The notes below the pieces were generated by a model. It was not told the origin of the DNA. It did not search any database and saw only the letters and a list, made by a program, of their open reading frames with translations. A DNA stretch of 64,000 nt from Lachnospiraceae bacterium. GTDB lineage: Bacteria > Bacillota > Clostridia > Lachnospirales > Lachnospiraceae. Positions 27,105 to 36,146 of the stretch are shown here, piece by piece (the stretch's first letter is position 1; each line of letters starts with the position of its first letter). The stretch is taken from NCBI GenBank assembly GCA_900199595.1, contig FZRB01000020.1, positions 18,347-82,346 of the forward strand, read 5' to 3'. A program made the translations under genes and the position numbers.

Positions 27105-27800
27105 CTAAAGTTTTTCAAGCTTGTAGCCCTGACCCCAGACCACCTTCAAATATCTTGGTTCCTTAGGATTTATTTCTATTTTTTCTCTGATATGTCTTAT
27201 ATGTACGGCAATTATATTGTCTGCTCCGAGAGCATCTTCCTTCCAGACCGCCTCATATATCTGTCCGGTTGTAAATACTCTGCCCTGGTTTTCCATGAGA
27301 TAATAAAGAATGTCGTATTCAATAGGCGTAAGCTTTATCTCTTCACCATCAACAGTTACGAGCTTTGCGCTGTCATTTATCTCCAGGCCGCCGCTTCTTA
27401 AGATCTTATCATTTGAAGTCATCGCTATATTTCCAAGCTCTGTATATCTTCTAAGCTGTGATTTGACTCTTGCAACCAATTCAAGAGGATTAAAAGGTTT
27501 TGTGACATAATCATCTGCACCGATATTAAGTCCCAGAATTTTATCTGCATCTTCTGATTTTGCTGAAAGAAAAATGACAGGAACACTGCTTGTCTCCCTA
27601 ATCATCCGGGTAGCTCTTATACCGTCCATTTCAGGCATCATTATATCGATAACGATTAAATGAATTTCCTTACTCTTAACAGCTTCAACAGCTTCGATAC
27701 CATTATAGGCTTTTATTACATTATATCCGGACGTCTCCAGATATATGCTTATTGCCTCAACGATATCACTGTCATCATCACATACCAGAATATTATACAT
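27105..27800 (-). CDS. OmpR-family response regulator
   Basis: 231 residues. Receiver domain with acidic pair CDDD at 7-10, phospho-acceptor Asp52 in LIVIDIMMPEMDG, conserved switch Ser in IFLSAKSE and Lys in YVTKPFNPLELVARV. Winged-helix DNA-binding domain (about 130-231) with ELTPIEYDILYYL-type helix and GQGYKLEK end. A GTGGAGG ribosome-binding site precedes the ATG. Pairs with the kinase downstream. The 200-bp AT-rich region upstream holds repeated TTAA-rich blocks that could be self-binding sites. Confidence 0.93.
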   Translation of the reverse strand: MYNILVCDDDSDIVEAISIYLETSGYNVIKAYNGIEAVEAVKSKEIHLIVIDIMMPEMDGIRATRMIRETSSVPVIFLSAKSEDADKILGLNIGADDYVTKPFNPLELVARVKSQLRRYTELGNIAMTSNDKILRSGGLEINDSAKLVTVDGEEIKLTPIEYDILYYLMENQGRVFTTGQIYEAVWKEDALGADNIIAVHIRHIREKIEINPKEPRYLKVVWGQGYKLEKL

Positions 27801-27953
27801 TACTTACCTCCACATAGCTTTCCTAAGGATTAACCATACTATAGGAAAATGATTTTAATAAAAGGTTATTAAAATTCTTAAAGAATTATTAAGTTAAGAA
27901 AAACACTTGTTAATAAAATAAAAAAAAGCTAAAAATACATGATATTATAACGC

Positions 27954-27984
27954 AAAAAGGGGTTGTACTGGACAACCCCTCAAA
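27954..27984 (-). terminator. Intrinsic terminator after the small acidic membrane protein
   Basis: Nine-base stem AGGGGTTGT/ACAACCCCT with a 5-nt loop, followed by five T on the minus strand. Textbook form. Confidence 0.85.
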
Positions 27985-28001
27985 AACTTACAGTTTATGA
28001 T

Positions 28002-28247
28002 TTATGCTTCTGCAGGTGCAGCTTCAACCGCATCATCTTCAAAATCCTGATCATCATCGAAGAAATCATCATCAAAATCATCATCGAACTCATCAAAATC
28101 ATCAAGATAATCCGGTGTAAGATACTTATAAACTGCAACAGCAATTCCAACTATAAGTGTTATCACACCAACAATGATACATACTGCTATTATGGCATTC
28201 TTTGCAGCCTCAACAGCATCATCCTTAACAACTATCTCGTTTCTCAT
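28002..28247 (-). CDS. Small single-span membrane protein with acidic tail
   Basis: 81 residues, framed by its own promoter (28302-28331), a GGGGG-type Shine-Dalgarno and a strong terminator, so it is a real gene. Residues 1-18 are charged, 19-45 form one hydrophobic span, and 50-75 are an extremely Asp/Glu/Phe-rich tail (FDEFDDDFDDDFFDDD). By the positive-inside rule the orientation is unclear. I recognise no family. The acidic Phe-rich tail could bind a basic or membrane partner (inference). Confidence 0.8.
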   Translation of the reverse strand: MRNEIVVKDDAVEAAKNAIIAVCIIVGVITLIVGIAVAVYKYLTPDYLDDFDEFDDDFDDDFFDDDQDFEDDAVEAAPAEA

Positions 28248-28301
28248 ATCAAGAAACCCCCTTTCAAAGTAATTGCTTTATTTATGTATGAAATCTAGTG
28301 T

Positions 28302-28331
28302 ATTATAACACAACCTTCTTAAGCTTTGCAA
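28302..28331 (-). promoter_or_regulatory. Promoter of the small acidic membrane protein gene
   Basis: Minus-strand TTGCAA (28326-28331), 18-bp spacer, TATAAT (28302-28307). The -35 box lies inside the end of the helicase gene and the -10 covers its stop codon. Confidence 0.5.
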
Positions 28332-30507
28332 GAGATGCAAACATTTTCTTTTCGCCTACTTTTTCAAAATCAACAGTGATTTCATAATCATTTCCGCCCT
28401 TTATCATTTCAGTCACAACCCCCTTACCGAACTTGATATGACGAACTGTATCTCCTACAGTATAATTAATCTCATCAGAACCGGAAGGTTCACTTTTTTT
28501 AACCGGCGAAATGTTTTTGGAAAAGAACGGTTTCTCTGTTGTAGAATAATTCGGGGTAAAACTTTCAAGCTTAACCCTGTTTACCTTAACACCTGATTTT
28601 TCAAGAAATTCATCAGGTATTTCTTCTATAAATCTGGATTCTGCGGGATACAGTCTGTTACCATTAACCATCCTGGTAGTTGCACTGCTGAGAAAGAGTT
28701 CCTTTTTAGCTCTTGTAATACCTACATAGCAGAGTCTTCTTTCTTCTTCCACAGCATCAGGATCATCTGAATCAATTGAAAGCCCGCTAGGAAACAGTCT
28801 TTCCTCCATACCAACTATAAATACTATAGGAAACTCCAGTCCCTTTGCGCTATGAAGCGTCATAAGAGTAACCTTATTTTCATTTTCATTATCTTCATCA
28901 GTATCAGCAACCAGAGATATTTCTTCCAGAAGTTCCATAAGCGAAGGTTCTTCTGATTCGCTCATGTATGAAGCTATTTTATTCTTCAGTTCCTCTATGT
29001 TTTCTATTCTCGCCTTAGCCTCATCAGTTCCTTCATTCAAAAGAAGTGTTTTATAACCCGTTTTTTCCATGAGTGTATCAAAAAGATCTGTCAGTTCTCC
29101 TGTTGAAGCAGTATCCTTTAATTCAGATATCAGCTTCACAAAACCTTTAAGCTTTTCTGCAGAACGTCCAAGCGTATTAATATGATCTTCATCAAGGCAG
29201 TAATCATACATGGAAAGACCGGATTCAAATGCACTATCTCTAAGCTTATTTACGGTAGTCTGACCTATTCCTCTTTTAGGTACATTTACTATACGGGCAA
29301 AGGATACCTCATCATCTGAATTGGCTATAAGCTTCAGATAAGCCAGGATATCTCTGATCTCCTTACGACTGTAAAAACCTGTTCCACCAAATAGTCTGTA
29401 TGGCACATTTCCATATATCAGCTTTTCCTCCAAGACTCTTGACTGAGCATTGGTTCTATAGAGAATAGCCATATCAGACAGGCTGTAGCCCTGTAAGGTT
29501 TTATCCAGAATAATATTAACTACCCCCTGAGCCTCTTCATACTCAGAGTCATAAACCACATATCTGATTCTGTCACCACTGACGCTGTCAGTCCACAGAC
29601 TCTTCTTTTTTCTTCCGATATTATTCGCTACCACAGCATTAGCAGCATTCAGAATATTTGAGGTGGAACGATAATTCTGTTCAAGCTTAACAACCTTTGT
29701 ATCGGAATATACATTTTCAAAATCAAGAATATTACTGATATCCGCTCCCCGGAATTTATATATCGACTGATCATCATCACCAACAACACAAAGGTTCTTC
29801 CATTTATCAGCAAGCATCTTGATAAGAAGGAACTGAGAATGGTTTGTATCCTGATACTCATCAACCATAATATATTTGAATCTGTTCTGATAAACCTCCA
29901 GAACCTCTTTATCCTTGTCAAAGAGTTCAAGAGTCTTAAAGATCAGATCATCAAAGTCCAGAGCATTATTCTGCTTCATCCTTATCTGATATTCACGGTA
30001 TACGCGGGCCATCTGTGATATCCTGTATTCACCAGCATATACTCTGTCCATATCCTCCGGAGTAAGAAAATCCTCTTTAGCCTTGGAAATGGCACTGATA
30101 CAAGCCTTTTCAGGATACTGCTTTGTATCAAGCTGGAGATTCTTCAGCACCTCCTTGATGACAGCCTTCTGATCATCAGTATCATATATGGTAAAGTTAT
30201 TATTCCCACCTATCCGATCATAGAATCTCCTGAGTATTCTTACGCACATGGAATGAAATGTGCTGACCCAGATACTTTCCGAGCCAAAGCCTATCTGCTC
30301 TTCAACTCTGTCGCGCATCTCTCTTGCAGCCTTATTGGTAAATGTAATAGCGAGAATATTATATGGATTGACTCCCATCTCTTCTATCAGATACGCAATT
30401 CTATGAACTATAACGCGGGTTTTACCACTGCCCGCACCGGCAAGAATAAGAAGAGGCCCCTCTGTATACGAGCAGGCCTCCCATTGTTTATCATTTAATC
30501 CGAACAT
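28303..30507 (-). CDS. pcrA: ATP-dependent DNA helicase, UvrD/PcrA family
   Basis: 734 residues, the usual PcrA length. Q motif LNDKQWEA, Walker A GAGSGKT at 24-30, motif II MVDEYQDTN, motif III VVGDDDQSIYKFRGA, motif IV QNYRST, motif V TLMTLHSAKGLEFPIVF, motif VI YVGITRAKKEL, and a C-terminal Tudor-like tail (VGDTVRHIKFGKGVV) typical of PcrA. 3'-5' SF1 helicase for repair and for clearing RecA or stalled RNA polymerase. Its ATG overlaps the pspA stop codon (TAATG), so it is translated after the PspA homolog, an unusual pairing. Confidence 0.95.
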   Translation of the reverse strand: MFGLNDKQWEACSYTEGPLLILAGAGSGKTRVIVHRIAYLIEEMGVNPYNILAITFTNKAAREMRDRVEEQIGFGSESIWVSTFHSMCVRILRRFYDRIGGNNNFTIYDTDDQKAVIKEVLKNLQLDTKQYPEKACISAISKAKEDFLTPEDMDRVYAGEYRISQMARVYREYQIRMKQNNALDFDDLIFKTLELFDKDKEVLEVYQNRFKYIMVDEYQDTNHSQFLLIKMLADKWKNLCVVGDDDQSIYKFRGADISNILDFENVYSDTKVVKLEQNYRSTSNILNAANAVVANNIGRKKKSLWTDSVSGDRIRYVVYDSEYEEAQGVVNIILDKTLQGYSLSDMAILYRTNAQSRVLEEKLIYGNVPYRLFGGTGFYSRKEIRDILAYLKLIANSDDEVSFARIVNVPKRGIGQTTVNKLRDSAFESGLSMYDYCLDEDHINTLGRSAEKLKGFVKLISELKDTASTGELTDLFDTLMEKTGYKTLLLNEGTDEAKARIENIEELKNKIASYMSESEEPSLMELLEEISLVADTDEDNENENKVTLMTLHSAKGLEFPIVFIVGMEERLFPSGLSIDSDDPDAVEEERRLCYVGITRAKKELFLSSATTRMVNGNRLYPAESRFIEEIPDEFLEKSGVKVNRVKLESFTPNYSTTEKPFFSKNISPVKKSEPSGSDEINYTVGDTVRHIKFGKGVVTEMIKGGNDYEITVDFEKVGEKKMFASLAKLKKVVL

Positions 30508-31196
30508 TACTCAGCTGATGTCATTCCCATCTTTGCTTTAAGTGCTGCGAGTTCATCCTGTACGGCTGCATCAGGTGAACCGTCATACTTAGCAGCAAGA
30601 TTATCAACTTCAGAAGAAGCGGTTGTTGCATTAAGCTCAGCCTCAGCAGCAGCAACATCAAGCATTGCATCTGCCTTATCTTCCATTCTCTGGAATGAAG
30701 CAAAGCTGGATTCTGAATTAACCTTTGATGTCATCTTATTAATATCCTGCTGTGCCTTAGCAAGTCTTATCTTAGCCTTAATAGCATCCTTACGAGAATC
30801 AAGCTCAGCTATATCATTAACAAGCTTATCGTGCATCTGACGCATCTTCATCGCATTTGCAGCTGATACATCATATACCTGCTGAAGTGTTGCCTGCTTA
30901 GCAACCAGCTTAGACTTTTCTGTTAAGAATCTTGTAGCATCAGCATCATTTCCTGCAACTACAGCCTTCTCAGCATACTGCTGCATTCTTGCTATCTCTG
31001 CATTACACTCATCGAGATTACGCTTAGCCTTAGCTTCATCAGCCATAACCTCAGCTGTTTCCTCTTTAACCTTCGCAAGATCATTGTTGAGATTTCTGAG
31101 TGTCTGATCGATCATCTTCTCAGGATCCTCTGCCTTGTCAAGAAGAGCGTTGATGTTTGATGACATGATGTCCTTAAATCTTGATAAAATACCCAC
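30507..31196 (-). CDS. pspA: PspA/IM30 (ESCRT-III-like) membrane stress protein
   Basis: 229 residues. GTG start with GGGAGG seven bases upstream. Sequence starts MGILSRFKDIMSSNINALLDKAEDPEKM, the PspA/Vipp1 N-terminal amphipathic helix and first hairpin, and is helical coiled coil throughout, with typical Ala/Glu/Lys/Asp patterns. Family members polymerise on damaged membranes. No pspB/C or liaF-like genes are nearby. It has a perfect consensus promoter (31268-31296) and a leader with an imperfect ATCAGA/TCTGAT inverted repeat. Translationally coupled to pcrA. Confidence 0.92.
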   Translation of the reverse strand: MGILSRFKDIMSSNINALLDKAEDPEKMIDQTLRNLNNDLAKVKEETAEVMADEAKAKRNLDECNAEIARMQQYAEKAVVAGNDADATRFLTEKSKLVAKQATLQQVYDVSAANAMKMRQMHDKLVNDIAELDSRKDAIKAKIRLAKAQQDINKMTSKVNSESSFASFQRMEDKADAMLDVAAAEAELNATTASSEVDNLAAKYDGSPDAAVQDELAALKAKMGMTSAE

Positions 31197-31267
31197 TTTT
31201 GTATCCTCCCTGTTACTTTTAATTATTTGATTCAGATCTATAAATCTGATTTAAAAACCCAAAGCTA

Positions 31268-31296
31268 ATTATACATTATCGTAATACCAGTGTCAA
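31268..31296 (-). promoter_or_regulatory. Consensus promoter of pspA-pcrA
   Basis: Minus-strand TTGACA (31291-31296), 17-bp spacer, TATAAT (31268-31273), all twelve positions matching. A 22-bp imperfect palindrome (AATCAGAT...ATCTGATT, about 31230-31253) lies in the leader. Confidence 0.8.
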
Positions 31297-31310
31297 AAAA
31301 ATGTTACGGA

Positions 31311-31348
31311 CTGATGTATCAAAAAATATCAGCGAATTGATGTATCAG
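31311..31348 (-). terminator. Possible terminator after pdp
   Basis: Two copies of TGATGTATCA, 26 bp apart, can pair into an 11-bp stem with two wobble pairs. The second copy overlaps the pdp stop region, and seven T follow about nine bases after the stem on the minus strand. The U tract is distant, so efficiency is doubtful. Confidence 0.3.
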
Positions 31349-32673
31349 TCAAGCAGCTTAAGGATTGGAGACTGCACATATATAGCTTCATCTCCTATGA
31401 CGATTTCTATTCCTTCTAAGAATATTTCTTCAGCTTCCTTTATTCTTTCCTTACTGCTCGAATAAAGTGTTGCAATGCTATCATCAGCCGATAATACATC
31501 ATACATTTTTTTATCAAATACGATACCGGCATCCATATCTATATCATCTTCTTTTTTTAGCCTTCCGGCACCAAGAGATAGAGATACCCTTCCCATTACA
31601 CCGGCATCGATTTTTTTAAATATAAAGCTGTCTCCTTCAGACATTATATCTTTAACGGTTATGTTTTTGTTGTATACACTGCGATTATTGAATTTTTCCT
31701 GGAAAAGATCAAAATCACCACCCTGGGCTCTTACAAATTCAATAAACTTTTCATAGGCTTTGCCCGAGCTGATAACATCTTCTACTATAGCTACGGAATC
31801 CTCACCATCCTTATAGACATCAGACAGCCTGTACATTTCCGAACAGAGGCAGACAACTACCTCTTTAAGATTCTTTTCCTGTCTGGTGCCCTTCAGAAAT
31901 TCAGCTGCCTCATATACCTCCAGTACATTTCCTACACTATACCCGAGAGGCTCATTCATATCAGTAACTACCGCAACAGTCTTTCTTCCGGCTCTTTTAC
32001 CTATATCAATCATAGTATTTGCAAGAAGCACAGCCGATTCATAATCCTTCATAAAAGCCCCGCTCCCGCATTTTACATCAAGCACTATAGCATCAGCGCC
32101 TGAGGCAAGCTTCTTGCTCATAATACTTGAGGCAATCAGAGGAAGACTTTCCACAGTCCCGGTAACATCCCTAAGTGCATAAAGTATCTTATCAGCAGGC
32201 GCAAGACTGAGAGTCTGTGCCGCATCTACAAAGCCTACAGTCTTAAGGTGCTCCATAAAGCTTTCCATATCAAGACTGGAGCTAAAGCCCGGAATACTAT
32301 CAAGCTTATCTATGGTTCCTCCTGTAATACCAAGACCTCTGCCGCTCATTTTACCTACAGGAACACCAAGCGCAGCCATAATAGGTCCAACGATAAGCGT
32401 TGTCTTATCCCCGACTCCACCGGTGGAATGTTTATCAAGAACCGTCCTTCCCAGCGACGACATATCAACCACATCACCGCTATAAGCCATAGCCATAGTC
32501 AGATGGAAGGTTTCCTCATAATCCATGCCATTTATACATATAGCCATAAGCAGAGCCGACGACTGATAATCAGCTATAGAACCATTAACAATACCTTCAA
32601 TAAAAAATCTTATTTCTTCTTCCGTGAGTTTTTCCGCACGTTTCTTCTTCTCAATAATTTCTATTATATTCAT
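31345..32673 (-). CDS. pdp: Pyrimidine-nucleoside phosphorylase (thymidine phosphorylase family)
   Basis: 442 residues, as for Firmicute Pdp. Phosphate-binding loop DKHSTGGVGDKTTL (about 80-93), the family signature SGRGLGITGGTIDKLDS (about 109-125), and KLASGADAIVLDVKCGSGAFM are all clear. It phosphorolyses uridine, thymidine and deoxyuridine to base plus sugar 1-phosphate. It stands alone here, without deoC, cdd or a permease. The ATG is only about 20 bp downstream of the hairpin ending the preceding gene, leaving no room for a promoter. Confidence 0.93.
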   Translation of the reverse strand: MNIIEIIEKKKRAEKLTEEEIRFFIEGIVNGSIADYQSSALLMAICINGMDYEETFHLTMAMAYSGDVVDMSSLGRTVLDKHSTGGVGDKTTLIVGPIMAALGVPVGKMSGRGLGITGGTIDKLDSIPGFSSSLDMESFMEHLKTVGFVDAAQTLSLAPADKILYALRDVTGTVESLPLIASSIMSKKLASGADAIVLDVKCGSGAFMKDYESAVLLANTMIDIGKRAGRKTVAVVTDMNEPLGYSVGNVLEVYEAAEFLKGTRQEKNLKEVVVCLCSEMYRLSDVYKDGEDSVAIVEDVISSGKAYEKFIEFVRAQGGDFDLFQEKFNNRSVYNKNITVKDIMSEGDSFIFKKIDAGVMGRVSLSLGAGRLKKEDDIDMDAGIVFDKKMYDVLSADDSIATLYSSSKERIKEAEEIFLEGIEIVIGDEAIYVQSPILKLLD

Positions 32674-32690
32674 GCTGCCCCCATATCCTC

Positions 32691-32734
32691 AAAAAGATGA
32701 CAGTCGAACTTTTGTTCAAAGTGTCATCTATTTT
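32691..32734 (-). terminator. GATGACA-family hairpin between the M29 peptidase gene and pdp
   Basis: Outer stem AGATGACA/TGTCATCT, inner GAAC/GTTC, A/T runs on both sides, so it could act in both directions. On the minus strand five T follow, and the pdp Shine-Dalgarno comes within 10 nt. Confidence 0.65.
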
Positions 32735-32741
32735 ATGTAAA

Positions 32742-34868
32742 CTACAATGCTTCGTTCAGTTCTTCTGTACCCGAAAGTACGAAACGCCCTTCAACTATAA
32801 TGTCTGTTTCTTTTCCTGCAGAATCGACCGTATAAAGTCTCCCCAGTTCATTATACGGAATGGTTATATCCGTGTGACAATTGAAATATGCTTTTTCCGG
32901 CTGCGAATATCTCAGAACAGAAAAATCATTTTCTCTGCTGATTATTTCTTTACCATCCGGATTATATACAGCATGATCCTCTGCATGGCTGTAGCAGGTA
33001 TCTCCCAAAGCAAAATGTGGTCCAGTTTTTTCAACTATCAGTATAGGGAGTTTCTCAAGAATATTATACTTAAGCGCCATACAGTAGGCGGTTGTATTTG
33101 TCCCTATAGCAAACTCACCTATTGGAAGAGTTTCATGATTAAAAAGGATATTCTCCTTTATGTATTTTCGTCCGTCCGCCTTAAGCTCTTCTGCATTTTT
33201 ATCAGGCGATACAAGACTCATGTCACAGTCATAATCAGAAACAACTCCATCTTCGAAGACTATCTTTAAATCCTTAAAGCTGTAACCGTTAAGGTATGAT
33301 CTGCTTACGTGAAGTGTTCCCCTGGAACCTTTAAGAACAGGTGAAGTAAATACTTCTCCCAGCGGTATATTCACATCCGCTGTACAGTTTTCAAACTGTG
33401 TTTCTTTATCAGGATTTTTAAGTTTTCTCATTTTAACAGTCATATCCGTGAGATTTCCATTCATTCCTATCACTCTCACAACATCAGCCTTATCAAGAAC
33501 ATCTATAATATCCTGCTGAATTTTAATATATTTATCATTATCCAGAGTATTGACTCTCATCGTATCTCTGAATATGTCCTCGAACTGTTCTCCTATATCC
33601 GGCACAGGAAATGCAATTATAGTAAAGCTGTAGCTGTCCCCCGGCAGGTAATCATTTGAGATCATACCGAGCCTGTTGTACATTTCAATGAACAGAGCAT
33701 TCTTATCATCGGACAGGCCTTCAACGCTGTCCTTAACAACAGGAGTAAAGCTTTTTTCTCCGAAGGTCTCAATAACTGCCGGTCCGGCATAACCTTTAAT
33801 ATCCTCAGCACAGCCTTCAAATGTATCCTTTACAACATCCAGTCTTCGCTGAACATATCTTTTATCAAGGAAAAATCTGTCATCAAGCCGATGATCAAAT
33901 TCAAACTGCATATTAGGCGAGGTACTCTCTATTCCCGGCTTCACAGTACCCTTTCTTGTAAGTCTGCTGGTTATGCTTCTGCTGAGAACGGGTTCGAGTC
34001 CCATTTCCCTGAACTGTTTTATGGCCGTTCTCACTATTCTTTCCTGTCCTATATGATATCTGATATTTACATATTTCTTCCCCTCGAAGCTTATATTCAT
34101 AACATCAAAGCCACGTCTGAAGCCATCTGTAAATGTAAAGGCCATCCTGTCGATCTCATTATCTGATAGTGACGAAAGATACCTGGAAAGCTTTATCTCA
34201 TTATCAGATATATAATCCCCATACATATAGAGATATCTGGTATCACTCAGATCACACTCTTCAAGTATCCTTGCTGCAGCTGACCTTTTATTAGGAAATG
34301 TATTCTCCAGTATACGGTCCGAAGCTATTTCCTCTATATAATCAAATGCATAATAATATACTGCCGATTCAACCTCGGAAATGTTCGGTTTTTCGCCATC
34401 CTTAAACAGTCCGTAGATATACAGGAACAGTTCAAGAAGATAAGTGACCTTACTCAGCTCATTATCTCCATCCTCACCATTGATCTGCGTGAGCATCACA
34501 GGAATAGTCATAAGCTCTGCAGAAAGAAACGAAAGAATGCCTCCATATATGCCCAGTCTGTCTTCTGCATAGTCGGGATTTGAATATGATTCTTCATAAT
34601 TCTGAGGAAGTATATCCTCATATATTTTTTTGTTCCTTCGCAACAACTGTTCCTCAGATAAGTCATTTAACTTATCTATACCATATTCTCTGAAATCCTT
34701 TAGCAAAAAGCTTAGTTCCTCTGCTTTTTTCATAAAAAAATCCGGATAATAATAATCGCCCTCATAAGAAGGGTTATTACATTCATCCGGTATATCATTT
34801 AATCTTTCTACCGCCAGGGTAAATCTTTCTCTAATTTCTGATTCGTACTGATCAACTGCTTTGTTCAT
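32742..34868 (-). CDS. M29-like metal-dependent aminopeptidase, enlarged
   Basis: 708 residues, well above the 410 of AmpS/AmpT enzymes. The C-terminal 300 residues carry M29-type metal-ligand motifs: GEFAIGTNT (Glu), HFALGDTCYSHAEDH (first His) and NCHTDITI (His-x-Asp). The N-terminal 350 residues are helical, and part (FTDGFRRGFDVMNI, HIGQERIVRTAIKQFREMGL) looks like an added regulatory or substrate domain. Probably a cytoplasmic peptidase releasing amino acids from peptides. The assignment rests on the C-terminal motifs; the large N-terminal part is not recognised. AAAGGAAATAATA precedes the ATG. Confidence 0.7.
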   Translation of the reverse strand: MNKAVDQYESEIRERFTLAVERLNDIPDECNNPSYEGDYYYPDFFMKKAEELSFLLKDFREYGIDKLNDLSEEQLLRRNKKIYEDILPQNYEESYSNPDYAEDRLGIYGGILSFLSAELMTIPVMLTQINGEDGDNELSKVTYLLELFLYIYGLFKDGEKPNISEVESAVYYYAFDYIEEIASDRILENTFPNKRSAAARILEECDLSDTRYLYMYGDYISDNEIKLSRYLSSLSDNEIDRMAFTFTDGFRRGFDVMNISFEGKKYVNIRYHIGQERIVRTAIKQFREMGLEPVLSRSITSRLTRKGTVKPGIESTSPNMQFEFDHRLDDRFFLDKRYVQRRLDVVKDTFEGCAEDIKGYAGPAVIETFGEKSFTPVVKDSVEGLSDDKNALFIEMYNRLGMISNDYLPGDSYSFTIIAFPVPDIGEQFEDIFRDTMRVNTLDNDKYIKIQQDIIDVLDKADVVRVIGMNGNLTDMTVKMRKLKNPDKETQFENCTADVNIPLGEVFTSPVLKGSRGTLHVSRSYLNGYSFKDLKIVFEDGVVSDYDCDMSLVSPDKNAEELKADGRKYIKENILFNHETLPIGEFAIGTNTTAYCMALKYNILEKLPILIVEKTGPHFALGDTCYSHAEDHAVYNPDGKEIISRENDFSVLRYSQPEKAYFNCHTDITIPYNELGRLYTVDSAGKETDIIVEGRFVLSGTEELNEAL

Positions 34869-34917
34869 TATTATTTCCTTTATAAATCAGTTGTGAATTA
34901 TTACATAGACTATCATG

Positions 34918-35226
34918 CTACAAAATATATAAAAGGACAATGAGAATAATATCAATAAAAGAAATAAGTACTGATGTCCTTTTACCAAGAACTCCTCCGT
35001 CCTGATCCCTGTAACCGAGAAATGCGAAGAATACTCCTGTTATTCCCATTAATAGTGATGCAAATAACAGTGTTCCGATGTAATCGGGAATATTACCTTT
35101 TAAAACAACGGATAGAATTATCGAAAATATAATAATTACCAAAGCCAATATCCCGAATACAAAAGAAAATATAGTATCCTTTGCCATCAGCTCATCGGAA
35201 AATTTATAAACCTTTTTCTTTCTCAT
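34918..35226 (-). CDS. Small membrane protein with three hydrophobic spans (DUF6142-like)
   Basis: 102 residues. A basic N-terminus (MRKKKVYKF), then spans at about 18-42, 52-72 and 82-101. The loop FLGYRDQDGGVLGKRTS recalls a small Lachnospiraceae membrane family I know as DUF6142; the name is from memory. Its start overlaps the pyrD stop (ATGA), so it is the last gene of the pyrF-pyrK-pyrD operon, yet it has no known link to pyrimidine synthesis. Confidence 0.7.
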   Translation of the reverse strand: MRKKKVYKFSDELMAKDTIFSFVFGILALVIIIFSIILSVVLKGNIPDYIGTLLFASLLMGITGVFFAFLGYRDQDGGVLGKRTSVLISFIDIILIVLLYIL

Positions 35227-36146
35227 TTAACACAGCCTCTTATTTCGTCAAGACTCTTTATGCCTTCCTTTTTCATAAATGCTTCTATTCCTTCGATAAT
35301 ATGAATAGTTGCATACGGATCAAAGAAATTTGCAGTTCCGACTGAAACCATAGAAGCACCGGCCATTATGAATTCAAGCGCATCCTCAGCAGATGAAATA
35401 CCGCCCATACCGATTATAGGAACAGAAACTGCATTAGCCACCTGATATACCATTCTGACAGCAACAGGCTTAACAGCAGGTCCTGACAGTCCGCCTGTTC
35501 TGTTTGCAACTGCAAAAGTTCTTCTGTTAATATCTATCTTCATTCCGGTTATCGTATTAATAAGAGACAGTGCATCTGCCCCTCCATCCACTGCCGCCCT
35601 TGCCATCTCAGCTATATCGGTAACATTGGGACTGAGTTTCATAATAACCGGCTGCTTTGCCTTTTTTTTGATCTCTTTTGTAATGTTATTAAGCGCAGAA
35701 GGATCCACGCCAAAAGCTATACCGCCTTCTTTGACATTAGGACATGAAACATTTATCTCCAGAAGATCAACACCTGACACTTCGGAAAGTCTCTCAACAG
35801 CTTCAACATATTCAGCTACACTATGACCGCAGACATTTACAATAACTCTGGTATCAAAGTCCTTCAGGAACTCAAGGTCTCTTTTGACAAATATATCCAT
35901 TCCGGGATTCTGAAGACCAATGGCATTTATCATACCACCATATACTTCTGCAATACGAGGTGTAGGATTACCTTCCCAGGGTGTTATGGCAACACCCTTA
36001 GTAGTTACAGCACCGAGTCTGTTCAGATCAACAAAGTCCTTATATTCCATACCCGAACCAAAGGTTCCCGAGGCAACGGTAACAGGATTTTTCATGCTGA
36101 CTCCACAGAAATCCACAGACATATCAACCAAATTCTGATTATCCAT
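35223..36146 (-). CDS. pyrD: Dihydroorotate dehydrogenase B, catalytic subunit
   Basis: 307 residues from the ATG at 36146, which overlaps the pyrK stop (TGATG). A TTG one codon earlier is less likely. FMN-binding and class 1B features: MKNPVTVASGTFGSG, the catalytic Cys in LEINVSCPNVKEGG, MKLSPNVTDIAEMARAA, and GGISSAEDALEFIMAGA. It oxidises dihydroorotate to orotate and passes electrons through PyrK to NAD. The neighbouring pyrK confirms class 1B. Confidence 0.95.
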   Translation of the reverse strand: MDNQNLVDMSVDFCGVSMKNPVTVASGTFGSGMEYKDFVDLNRLGAVTTKGVAITPWEGNPTPRIAEVYGGMINAIGLQNPGMDIFVKRDLEFLKDFDTRVIVNVCGHSVAEYVEAVERLSEVSGVDLLEINVSCPNVKEGGIAFGVDPSALNNITKEIKKKAKQPVIMKLSPNVTDIAEMARAAVDGGADALSLINTITGMKIDINRRTFAVANRTGGLSGPAVKPVAVRMVYQVANAVSVPIIGMGGISSAEDALEFIMAGASMVSVGTANFFDPYATIHIIEGIEAFMKKEGIKSLDEIRGCVK

